Shown piece by piece: positions 1-11,900 of a stretch of 64,000 nucleotides of DNA. A program made the translations under genes and the position numbers. The number at the start of each line of letters is the position of its first letter. Positions within the stretch are counted from its first letter, which is position 1. The stretch comes from Struthio camelus (taxonomy: Eukaryota; Chordata; Aves; Struthioniformes; Struthionidae): the NCBI RefSeq assembly GCF_040807025.1, contig NC_090947.1:7006001-7070000 (forward strand). The letters run 5' to 3'. The notes under the pieces were generated by a model. It saw only the letters and a list, made by a program, of their open reading frames with translations, ran no database searches and was not told the origin of the DNA.

Positions 1-2465
1 CCTGAAGTAAGCTGGAGCAAGGCTGAAGCCACAGATGGGGAGGTAACAGGGGCCGGCTTGCTGAGGTCCGAGGGGAAGACTGAACCTTCTGAGCACCTCG
101 GCTCCTGCGCCGGTGTCCTCACATCATCGCTCCCTCCTGTGCTGGCCGAGCGCCGCAAAGCTGCGGCGAGAGAGCGCCCGGCAATGCTGTGGGCGATGTG
201 CCTCTGCACCGCAATTGGAGCAAGTGATGGCTGAAAAATTCCGACTGGAGAACTGTAGCAAAATGCAGACTTCCCGTGTTTAAGGAGATTAAGAAGTGCT
301 AGGCTAACTTTGAGGAGTTAGTTATTTGGGGAGAAAGGATGACTATACGTACCCTTTGCTCAGGTAACGGTGCTCAGGATTCTGTCCTTCACATCCCTTC
401 AGGTTCTTCTGGGAGGCTGATTTCCTCCCCCACCCGAATCCATGTTAGGAAAAGGAAAGCGTGAAACTGTTGAGCTGCTGTCCTTTCTGTCAGTTCATAA
501 GGTCACTGGGAAGAGAGCCACATTTTTTTTCCTATCTACTGCCATGCTGCATACATTTACAGTACTGTCAAAAGTTTTGAGTACTGGGTGACCTAGTAGC
601 CCCCCCAGTGCCTCTTGAGAGATGCCCTGTGTTGTCCTCTGCTTTGCTGTATTTCTTTTCTGAAGAAGACTTCACATGCTCCTGTAATTCAATAGTGCTT
701 ACACCGAGTAACATGTAAAAGAAAACAGAACTCCTGCAAAAGGCAATTGCGAAAATAGATGAATCTCTGAAATTGTCCTGGAACTCCAGAAGACCTGCTA
801 GATCAACAAGATAGCTAGCCTGCAGTGGGGATAAATAAAACAGGATGCAGGGTGTTTGCCTTAACTGTCACCAGTCCCAATCCTCAGAAACTTGAAACAT
901 CCTTTGGGGCCAGATCCTCTTGTCCCCTAGTTCAAAATGACTAAGTACCACAGCTGAGCTGTGAGTCATCTTTTGGCTGCGGGATCTGTTTTGTATCTTT
1001 CTTCTTTCATTATCTAAATAGCTTGGTAAGAGCTTAGGCCATTTCTTGACCATGAGTCAGTGCACAAGCCATTCTCAAAATAATCCACGCACAGATTAAG
1101 CCCTGGGATCGCAATCTCTGTTGCAGAACAGAGGACACTTCTTCAATGTGATTTTTTTTTTTGAATGAATATTAAAAACTTGCACGCTGGGTAATACCAG
1201 TGAGTAAACTGCAGGCATGCGCCGGTAGGGGAGCGTGTGCTCGCAGGCAGGGCTGGGAGCCCAGCAGTGCTTTGTCTGAAACGCTGGATCTGCTACTCAC
1301 CTGCACCGCTACAGATGGCGGGTCCAGCAACCTCTGAGTCGTTGCATCCTCCTATAAAACGCACATGATTTAGTTCTAACACTAAGAAAGAGGGCAAAGA
1401 ATATCGAAACATTAAAACCAAGAGATTATGTGAGTGGCAGATCAGTCCGAGGACTTTAGCATCCAAGAAGGCACAAGCTCCGGTTGGCTCTTTCGCACGT
1501 TTCTTGCATTTACTGCAACTCTTCCACCCGCTGTGCCTACTCCAGGGTCTAATGCCTAGGAGCTCCTGCAAATACTTTCTTTTCTACAGTGAGAACTTAA
1601 GTATATCTGCCTCTAGCGATTTTTTCCTGAAACTTGAAGGAACTGAGTTATCTTTGAGATCTCAAAACCTAGGTTGAGTTTGTTTAAAAGTAGCCAACAG
1701 GTACAAGAGTTGTTACTGCTCGGCTGAGAGGGGTCTTTGCTTAGCTGACATGTCCTGATGATTTCTTTGCTAGTACTTTGCCTTGCGTGCCTTGTGGCAG
1801 ATATTTTTAGCAATGCATTTTTTTTTTTTGCCAATACATTGTGTTAGTTTCTTATACAGCATCCAGTAGTTTTACTTCTTTTGGTCAAGTCTTGCTTCAC
1901 TGAGAGATGTTATTGGGGCTAGGTAGCGCTTTAATTTATTAAAACATTATACAGCTGCAAACAACTGTAAAAGGTAATAGAGAAGTGAGGTCTGAACACA
2001 CTCACGTTTGGTCCTACCCTTTTCTTTGCAAGGTTATGGAGCACGGTGGGGTTTTTTTTTTTTTTTTTTCATTTGAAAATTCTCACTGCATTCTGCATCT
2101 CCACCTGCTGGAGGAAGACGTGGTTGTGTGGCCTGGGGCCCGCGCAGAGAGCTGGCATTCAAATGTGAAGACATGCCAACACCCTGAGAGCTGGGCACGC
2201 AGGTGCAAAGCTCGCATTTTAGATACCGCAAGCAAGCAATTGGGATAATGTTGCCTACTCTTGCCGTTGAGTATGAGCTTATTTTTTTTCCTCGTAGATC
2301 TCCAGCTGATGCAGTTGAGTGAGAGTGTAAAAATCTCTGTTTTTCATTAAGTGTGGGAGGGTTTTTTGTTTTTGTTTTTTTAGTTCCCAGTTACTGTAAT
2401 TAAATTCTAGGTTTGGGATTTTTTCCTTTGATCTCGTTTCCATACCAGTTCTGTGATTCTTTTTT

Positions 2466-2495
2466 GGGTGGGTGGGTGGGTGGTTGGTTGGGTGT
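2466..2495 (+). repeat. GGGT repeat / G-quadruplex motif
   Basis: GGGTGGGTGGGTGGG at 2466-2480, then ggttggttggg. Four G-triplets with single-T loops form a textbook quadruplex motif, on the KANSL1L sense strand. Confidence 0.85.
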
Positions 2496-4186
2496 GCATG
2501 TATGTCCCACTACTTTCTTAGTGCATGCTTAGGGCTGGTGATAATTTTTTGTGGATGCCATATGATAATACATATGGGTCTCGAGAACAAAGACCAGCTC
2601 TCTTGGCTTTCACTTTTAAGGGAAAAGTATATTTTATATAATTTGCATTAGACCCAGCATAGCAGAGCCTTTGTGCTTGCTGAATGTCTGTTACCTGCAA
2701 GCGCTCCACAGTTAGCACCAAAAATTGCAGGAAATGAGAGTGAAGGACATGGAAAAGGGTGTGTGCACAGACCTGAAGTTGCTCAGAATAATGCACATTT
2801 TGGGGAAGTCGCACCTCATTTTCTGCCAGGCGATATGTTTGTTAGGGAGTCTATACACAAACTGTTTGCAAGCCATTTTGGAACCTGCTTTCCTAGAAAA
2901 TAATCTCATTTCAACTACTGTATGGTCCCTATTGTAGTTCATTTGTACCTGAGGAGATACCTGACAGGTGAGTTCTTTGTGGCTGTTTTCAATTACTGCT
3001 TTCTCTGGTTCACTCAGTCTGTAAATTTAAAAAAAAAAAAAAAAAAAAAACTCAAGGGTGGTAACTGTCAAACAGGTTATTCCGTAGCCAGCTAAAAGTG
3101 TAGCCTTTCACACAGTGAAGCATCCGTTTCCCTTCAGTCGCAATGAAAGAAGTCTGCTGGTTTTCATCCCCCCTTCCTTATTATCCCTAGATATTGGCTC
3201 CATCACCTCCTCTGCATGGCTTCTTGGCCTAGCTGGTTTCTAAAAAGCAGTGAGTATAAGGAGCGGTGTTGTGTTGCCAAGCCTCCTGCCGACTGGTTTC
3301 GAGAAGAGGATGCATCCTGCGGCAGTGAGAGTGGCGTAGTACCTTTGCGGATATGTCAGTCTCCTGGGCTGGGGAGCAGAAGCCCTTGGGTATGGTTGAC
3401 CACGTTGCAAGTGAAAGTAATAACTGATAAAATTGCTGTTTTAACGTTGGAAGTTTTTTTAAAAAAAGAGTCTTGTGTTAGTAAAAACACCTATTCTGAA
3501 AAGAGAAAAAGAATTTGCGTGCATCCAGCTATTCCAAACGCGTGACGAGACTGTTGTCTGCTGGGGAGGAAGGGAAGGGGAACACCGCTACTTTCGCAAG
3601 ACTGTAATATTGCCAGTGAAACCGAGTCCAGCCTGTATAAGTTCACGATAAGCTAGGCAATCCATATAATGTGAGTTTGTTTGGGTTTTTTTGGTTTTTT
3701 TTGGCAGAATGAGGAGCCCGAGGTACGCTTTTCACAGTCCTGTAGCACTAGCTTATTACAGTATTTCTGTAGTGTTTTACTGATCACATCTACGCTTCGT
3801 TTCTGCAGAACTTATCCCTGTGGGTTAGAAAGTCTTCCTCCTTTTGGTTTGTTTAAGTGGTCAGAAATTAAACACTAACTTTGATTTCCAGTCAATTTGC
3901 TAGTTGAACAAAAGGTCTTTGTTTCGGGATGTTTAATACAGCATGCATCTCCCAGAGCAGGTGAAAGTCCATCTCTCGGTGGCTTAAAACAGGACTAACA
4001 GAAACTGAAGTATGTTTCTACTTGTGCGAGGTGGGTGGTCTGTGGGAAGGGTGGAAGTTATGATCCTTTTATGACACTGACCCAAAATTTGAGTTTGAGA
4101 CAAGCTGGATGCTGAGCAGATTGTCATTCATGTTTTACGAAAGTCACTCTCTCTCGGCTCACTTCCTGGAAAAACGAGTACCTGCC

Positions 4187-4229
4187 CCAGGATCTGGCGC
4201 TTTGTCCTTTTCCAGGATCTGGCGCTTTG
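4187..4229. repeat. Direct repeat, 18 nt, period 25
   Basis: ccaggatctggcgctttg occurs at 4187-4204 and again at 4212-4229. Confidence 0.85.
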
Positions 4230-5546
4230 CCTGCATGGGCAGCTTCGGAGAAGCCAGAGGCAGCCCGGTTCCCTCCCGCCCCGGGGCCGTTTGCCCCACT
4301 GCACCTTCCCCACCTATAGATCGCAGGCAAGGGCGTGGGAAAGATCAGTGCCTTCCACATCTATAGAAACTTCAGCTGGCGGAGGGGGAGGTTGTACGCT
4401 GCAGTCTGTATCTTTGGCATCATCTGTTACAGACCTTCCCATGTAGAGATGCTTTAGATGTTTTGTCCCCTTCTCCCCCACTACGTGCTGCCAAGAGCTG
4501 ATCTGTGGGGCTTTGGGTTTACGCTGTCCCTACCCATGTGCGGTGTTTTTCCTTTGCTCCGCCCTGAAGCTGGGTACTGAGTTTAGGGAACATTTCGTTG
4601 AACCCTGCGTTCTGTCCGAGAGATGCACCTCTGCTCAGGGCGGGAGAGGAAGGCTGGGAAGAAGCAGGTTGTCTGTTGAGGCAATTTCCAAAGCACAGCA
4701 GCAAGCAAGCAACTTGGTGCTCGGTCTGTGTGGGCTGCGTGGAGGCAGCTGTACACGTGGCTTTCAGAGGACAGAAAGTTAGCAATGTGTCTGGTGCTCA
4801 GAGGAGGCCTCCCCTTCTGCAGCAGGGCCACCCAGAGCCGTTCTCTCCGATCCCACAGGGATGTTTCTGCACTTAGTTTTCTATCTGTTTACTGAAGAAA
4901 ACGCTCTTGCACTGAGGGGGAAACCTCCTCTTTGATATCGCTGTAAATATCTGAGTGTGTGTGTTTGGGAAGCCTTCTTCAGGCCTGTGAAAGTAATCGG
5001 AAGCAGACATGACAGGTATTCAGTGGAGTGTATTTGAGCTAACTTAACGAACTTACTGGATTCGTACATACTGGTACGACTGACCTGCAGCTCTCTGTTG
5101 GGTTGTTACACTAAGGCCTAAGTGGTTCCTTCCTAGAAGCCAGCTTTTTTCGTAGTGCAAAGAGTGGTTGGCTGGCGCTGTTCAGCTTTCTGGTCCTTCT
5201 GGAAGAGAGGCATGAGCTCATCGGGCTTTGACCAAGGCATCGATTTGTCACAAGCAAGTGCAAGACTGTGTTTTGAATATCAGCCTAAATTGCTCTCTGT
5301 ATTTTCTGTGACCCGCTAAAATAGTGCTGAAGAAAAAAATTGCAAGAAGATTACAATTCATAATGCTACAGAAAGTTAGCTTCTGTTGGTGCCCCTGTTC
5401 CTCATGAAGTTCAAAACAGAGCTGTTCTTTTGCTTTAAGAGGTAAAGGTTGCACACTTCTGATTTCCTCTTAAATAGAGTGTATCTTCTTTTCTGTGATG
5501 GAAGCAATTTAATGTAATGTTATTCCTCATATCTACTTAAGCTCAG

Positions 5547-5646
5547 GAAGCATGAGGTTTGGCATTTCAGTGGGGAAGAAAAAAGTTTCAGGAGATGAAG
5601 CATGAGGTTTGGCATTTCAGTGGGGAAGAAAAAAGTTTCAGGAGAT
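5547..5646. repeat. 50-bp perfect tandem duplication
   Basis: 5547-5596 and 5597-5646 are identical, each beginning gaagcatgaggtttggc. Complete identity suggests a recent duplication or an assembly artefact. Lies in a KANSL1L intron. Confidence 0.95.
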
Positions 5647-8600
5647 ACGTGCAAGATAGAGCATAGCAGAGGAAAACTTGATAAGAGTTTGCTAATGCTT
5701 TTTTTTTTTTTTTTTTTAAACTCTCCCCTTCGGAAAGGTTGCCGTTGTAGTCAGGCTTGCTGTGGAGGCCTCTCTTCCAAAGACCGTACGCCTTAGTTCC
5801 CCGAAACCACTTGCCGTTGCTGTAGCTGGATGGTTATTCTTGTGGGGTTGTGGTGACCAGTTGGGTTGTAGACCCCGTTCCACGCTGAATTGGAAGCTGG
5901 CGGAGTGGAGTTTTCCAGTAAACAAATTCTTCAGTTTCCTTTCAGTAAGGATGAAGCACTGTCTTTGAGCGGCATGCTTTCATTGCAGAATGAAGTGCTT
6001 CAGTAATTTTTTTTTTTTTTTTCATCAAGAGTTGATTAAATCAACATTCCTGACAAACATCAGGACTTCACTAATTCGGCATTTTCCAATGGAAAACTAC
6101 CCCATCAGAAATTTAAAGCAGCTCTAATAGCTAGGAGTACGGACTCTGCCAGATTGTTTAGCTAACGTCTAGCAACTTCACAGGCATTTGAAATAAAATA
6201 GCTCTTGCTTCAGTCGTAAGTCCGTATTTTCTCTTGAATGGTGAACTGACTTAATGAAAGATGTAATTATTTGGGCTGTTGATGTCAGAGCATTCAAGGA
6301 AATAACGTACAAATTTAAGCACAGAGTTTCGTAACTCCCACCACAGACAACACGAGGGAAGTAATTTGGCCTTTATAAATGTTGGCAGTTGGATTTTATT
6401 ACTGTTTCAAAATAAATTGAGACTGTGGAGATTATTTGACTATATTATGCATGCTTTGGGGCAGGCTTAGCTTTAAGCTGTATTCTAAATGGGTTTGGGA
6501 AAAAAGTGAAGAAAAAGAAAGTCAGAACTAAAAGACTGGATGTCAGTATATCTTGGTCAAACCTATCTGGGTTTTCTTTTTTAAAGAATAAGCTTTATTT
6601 ACTGTAACGTGGACTCATTTCTGGTTTAAAAAAAAAAAAAACTGCGCACACAAAGACAACAGCAAGAAAAAACCCTTCAGGCACAGAAGGTGCGGTAGCA
6701 GCTTAAATAGTGGACTTTGGGGAAACTGGTTCATTTCTGAAGAACAAATGCAATCTCAAGGGGAAATACGCTCTTCTGCAGTTTTGAAAAGCAAACCCGT
6801 ACTGTATTGAAGGTAGAGCAACTACCTAAAAGCTGTTTAAGCTTAGTTTAATGGCCCATAGAATGGGAAACATTAAGTTTGCTTTCAAGTTTATCCTTCT
6901 AGTGTTTCCAAATGCAGGTCCCAGTTCTGCCAACGCTTCATGGATGTTTAAGGTTAAACAGATGAAGAGTCCCATATGTCTGTCGCAGGAAATAACAAAA
7001 CACTGATTTGAAAGAGTCCTGGATTAGAAAAGAACTCTTCCCAAATTAAGTTGAAAGTACTTCTTTGTAAACCTATATATGGGGATCAAGGTGGATCAAG
7101 GGCTGTTAATGTTTTCCTTTGAGCAAACTGTGCAACGCAGGCTCTTGCCACCGCAGGGTCTCTCCTCTGCTCCAACTTCATAACATGCAATTTACATGAT
7201 TTTAACAGAGCCTGCAATAAAATACCAGTTTAGGGAATTGTTTGGTTGAGAAGAAGGGAAGAGAGGGAAAAGAGAACATGTTGATGGGGTATTTTCTGAC
7301 TTGCAGTGTGGGTTGTGAATACTGATGCCACCTGACAGAAGCAGTGATTTCAGTAAGCGGAGGGGGCGGTTAGCTTGTGGGTATAATCACTAACAGATGA
7401 GTGACATGGCCAGAATCCAGCCAGGAATATCTCGGGCAGGAAGAAACAGCTCAGGAGCTTTCTTGGATTCAGAAAGCAGAATTACTGAACGTACAAATAG
7501 GGTTCACTTGATCATCTTGCCTGTTGCAGCTGCTAGATGTTTTCCTTTCATTCCGTAAAAATAGTAAGAAAATCAAGAAGTCTGCTGTTGTATTCGTTCA
7601 TACTGTTTCTTAAGCTGAAATCCTGTTCCAGGAGACGGTACATCTGGCGGTTAGCACAGTGTCAGGCCCCCCCCAGTTTCCCCGCTCCCTCCCCTCTCCT
7701 GCCTTCGAGCTTCGCGGCCTTTGGCAAAGTCAAAAGCCGGTTTTTGGCCCACAGCAAAGGAAGCCCTGAAGGACCTCAGTATCGTTGGGCTACTGCCCTT
7801 AGTATCCGTAAGGCCCAAAGTGGCATAAGCAGCACTGTTTCCCTGCAGTTAGTTCTGTAGCCCGCTCTGTTGCAGTGGCTTCTCTTAGCTACTGCCCTGT
7901 ATCCTTTCGCGTTCAGATCTTTCATGCTTTCTGTCAGAGCTCAGCGTAACATTGCCCACGTTCTGCTTTTTGTTTCTGCCCGTTTTCACCCTGCCTTTTG
8001 CCTTATTTTCGTGGTACCTTGCCCCTACCATTACTGTGCAATCCATCAGAAGCATGAAGTATGCTTTTCATACTTGAATGTGCCTTGCAAGCAAGCAGCT
8101 AAATTAGTCTTTCTTCGTAGCTCTCCTCTTTCTCATAATTCCTCTTACTGCATATTAATCAATCCTCACTGCAACCCTATTCTATTTTTATTGCTCTATA
8201 TCTTCTTCTGTTTGTGTTGCTTATCTGACATTTGAATTATAACAAGGAAAGGACTTTGCCCTCTTGCTTTGTGTAAATACACAGTGCGCTCAAAATGTTT
8301 AATATTGTATCTTGCATTAAAATTTATAAGCTTGAACTGTCTAGAGGTACAGACACTGAGGAATTCAGGACATCAGTGGGGATGAACAGAGGAGACCCCT
8401 GTATTTAGTCTGGTGTTAGTTTTGTTTGTGCATCTGTGTCATGCCTGTTGTGCTGGACTAGGACTTTGAAGGTGTGTTTGTCAGTCTTAGGATGTGTCAA
8501 AATGATGATTGATAACAGTTACATTCTACCCTGGAAACTTTGGGAACTGTTTCCTAGTCCTAAATAAAAGGTATGTTTTATTTTTACTATTCTTTGTATA

Positions 8601-8759
8601 GTGCATCGCAGTCTGTGAGAGGTAGAATTACTCCATGTTAAGAGCGCTTTTCCCATTCACGTAGCAAAACTGTCACTCACTGAGGTGCTGGTTTTTCTGG
8701 TCCAGTTTGAGGAAGTGAGTAAAGGAGAAGTTAACCTTTGTCTCTGTATATCCCCACAG

Positions 8760-8919
8760 ACTTTGCCATCTAGAGACGCCTCCTTGACATACAAAACTCA
8801 GTTACCACATATGGATGTAGCCTCAACGTTGAGTGATAGTGCCAGTACAGCATCTAAAGTACTAGATCATGTGCAAGAGCTGGACTCTTCTTTCCATCCA
8901 GTCTTATCATTCCCTTCAG
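8760..8919 (+). CDS. KANSL1L: KANSL1L exon, first one in window
   Basis: 160 nt, phase 0 start, ending one base into a codon. Acceptor cccacag, donor GTAAGT. It encodes [13 protein letters not shown] through [16 protein letters not shown], matching human KANSL1L TLPSKETAF.. and ..SELDSSFHSVLSLPS as I remember them. Confidence 0.9.
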
Positions 8920-11900
8920 GTAAGTAATTCCAACACCAGGCCTCTAACAGGGGGTGGTTATGTTCGTGAGAGTTGCAGAGTTTATGGACTGACTTTTCTT
9001 TTGAGTGATTTTAGAACTTAGTTCTCCTAAAGAAGACTTGGCATTGATGAAATACTTGACTTCAGACTAAATAAACATCTTAACCTTCATCCTTTTGAAA
9101 AACACATCCACTCGATTTCACATTCCGGCAGGGTGATTACAACCAAGAGAGAGTGGCCAGGGAAAACTTTCTGGTTAAGGTGGTTTTGCCTGTTGCACGG
9201 TATTTTGTTTGGGATCATGTGCAAGTAGTCAGTTTCCAGTGTCTGCGCAGGTCTTCTGTGCCGTAATGGGTAAAATTTAAAGTCTGAGGAAAAAAGAATT
9301 AGGACGACTACAGTTGGAAAAACAAGTTTCAGAGTTTCCCTAGCATGCTGAGTATTTGAAAGCAGTTTCACATTTCAGGTCCATTTATTTCTAATTGAGT
9401 CACAGAATTGCACAGAATAGATGGGGGGGGGTTAGGAGATCTGGAGATCACCTGGTCCAACCCCCTTGCTCAAGCAGGGTCTCCTAGAGCAGGTTGCCCA
9501 TGACTGTGTCCAGTTGGCACTTGAATATCTCCAAGGAAGGAGACTCTTCGATCTGTCCGGGCTGCGTGTGCCAGTAGAAGTGGGGTTGGGGGGGGGGGAT
9601 GTTGTTGGGGTTTTTTGTTTAGTTGATTGGGTTTTTTTAACGTTCAGATGGAACTTCCTGTGTTTCCGCTAGTGCCCGCTGCCTCTTGTCCTGTCGCTAG
9701 GCACCACTGAAAATAGTCTGGCCCCATCCTCTTGACACCCTCCCTTCAGATATTTATACACATTAATAAGATCGCTCCCCGAGCCTTCTCTTCTCCAGGG
9801 TAAACAGTCTGAGCTCTCTTAGCCTCTCCTTGTATGAGAGATGCTCCAGCCCCTTAATCACCTCAGTAGCGCTTCACTGGACTTGCTCCAGTAAATCTGC
9901 ATCTGTCTTGTACTGTGGGACCCAGAGCTGGACACAGCGCTCCCTGTGTGGCCTCACCAGTGTTGAGCCAAGGGGAAGGATCACCTCCCTCGACCTGCTG
10001 GTGAGAGTCCTCCAAATGCACCCCAGGATACCATTGGCCACAAGGGCACGTTGCTGGCTCGTGGTCAACTAGTTGTCGACCAGGACTCCCAAGTCCTCCT
10101 CCGTAGTGCTGCTCTCCAGCCTGTACTGGTGCATGGGTTTATCCCTCCCTAGGGGCAGGACTCTGCACTTGCCTTTGTTGAACTTCAGGAGGTTCCTCGC
10201 TGCCCATCTCTCCAGCCTGTCCAGGTCTCTCTGAATGGCAGCACAGCCTTCTGGGGTGTCAGCCACTCCCCCCAGTTTTGTATAATCAGCAGCCTCACTG
10301 AGGGTGTGTTCGTTCTGGTCGTGCAGGTCATTATGAAGGTGTTAGACGGTGTTGACTCCAGCATCGACCCCTGGGGAACACCACTAGTGGCTGGCCTCCA
10401 GCTGGACTTTGTGCCACTGATCGTAACCCTCTTGAGTTGGTGCTAGTCCCTTAGATATGCCCGTCGGTGGGTGAAAGCACTGTCTTGGTTTTGCTGTTTT
10501 CATGAGCGTTTTTCAGTTCAGGCAGGCCTTTTGCTTTAGCCCCCAAAAGCTATATTTAGTTTTTCTAATTGTTTTTGTGATAGTCAGCCTTTTTGGTGAT
10601 CTTTGAAGTTCATGGTTTCTGTAAACTGATTCTTTAAATCTTTCTGAACAGTAATACAGATGTTGCTTCTGACTCGTCTTAGCCTTGAAACTAGTGCAGC
10701 TGACTTGTCAACACTTGAGACTTCAAAACAGCATATTAAATGCTGCTCTCAGCAGAAGGGATTCGTGTGATTTGATTTTTGCCTTAGGAAGAACCTTCTT
10801 CCAGGTAGTTGTTGACGAGTACAAGAACCCTGCTGTTTTGCGGGAGGTTCTTTGCCACAGAGTAATCCTGAACGTGAGGCTGGGACTTCTGAAGGACTGT
10901 TTTAAGTCTTTAATGAAACCCACTGTCTTCGCAGAATGACAGGGTATACCCTCCATCCTGGTATTAGGAAATCGAGGATTGAAGTTCTCAGTTTGGAGAA
11001 CTGTTCAGCAGCCAGCAGAGAAGACACGAGTGTGGACAGGGAACCTGTAGGAGGTCTCCACTCGCAGGTTCACTGCAGGTCACGCGTGCAGGTTAGAGGA
11101 GAGTATCTGCTGTGTTGCCTCCTAGCTGAAGAGCAGAGAGGGATTCAGATTCAAGATGGACGTGGTGTTCTCTGTTGTACCTACTCTTTCCTTTTAAAGG
11201 AGGAATCACAATTTGCAGGTAACCTAGTAATATGGTGCAGCTGGACTGACTCACTAGTCTTTTTGCTTCTGGAAGAGTAACTGTCATTACAGTTCAAAGT
11301 CTGGCCTGTGGAGTTCCCACTTCACCAGGGGCTTTTTATAGAAAGTATGTGAGTGAGCGCAGCATACCTCGAGCATAAACTTGCACCTGAATAGCAGGAA
11401 AATTGTAGTTTGCGTCTAAGAAGTTTGGGAGGCGTTTCTGGTATTTCTGCACATAGCCTGTGGATAAACTGGGACGAACGCTCCTGCCCTCTTATTTAAG
11501 ATGTAGGAGCACATAATGAACAATCTCTGAAACATCCAGGTGATTCCCCACTGAAAAGCAGGAGAAATGTTTTTGTTTAAAAGAAAAAAAACCTGTGACT
11601 GATAAACCTTTCAAGCCTTCTTTATGTTTTATTCAGGTGTAGAATAGAAAAAGAGCCAAAAACCTTGCGGAGAAAAAACCTTTTGCAGGTCACCTTTAGT
11701 ACTGTGACAAAGTATCTAGTTAGATCAGTATCAGATTGAAATGATTTGTTCTTTCTAGTTAGCAAAATATGTTGAAGGTTCCTCTTCTGGCAAGTCCTCA
11801 AGGCACATGAGGCTAAGGTTATATGTAAAAGAAACAGTGGTTTCATGCCTACCCTTTGGCCCTGCCCTCAGTCCCTTTCTCATTCTGAATTTAGTAGTTG

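Larger units (their letters stand above)
1..8759 (+). other. KANSL1L: KANSL1L intron, 3' part (8.76 kb)
   Basis: Non-coding sequence up to the acceptor tccccacag at 8751-8759. I looked for the upstream exon that in human ends in ..FYWTPQ and did not find it, so it probably lies outside the window. The stretch holds homopolymer runs (T at 2052-2069, A at 3029-3050, T near 5700-5717), a G-quadruplex motif at 2466-2480, an 18-nt direct repeat at 4187-4229 and a 50-bp tandem duplication at 5547-5646. No RNA gene or other coding exon is visible. Confidence 0.75.

Noticed and set aside
1-231. Open frame from the left edge, GC-richer than its surroundings
   Set aside because: It has no similarity to the KANSL1L segments I remember, ends in a stop without a clear donor, and the second half does not look like protein. 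I keep it as intron.
7537-8235. Two adjoining + open frames of 107 and 121 codons
   Set aside because: Low-complexity, hydrophobic or Ser-rich translations with no recognisable domain, inside a KANSL1L intron; likely chance.
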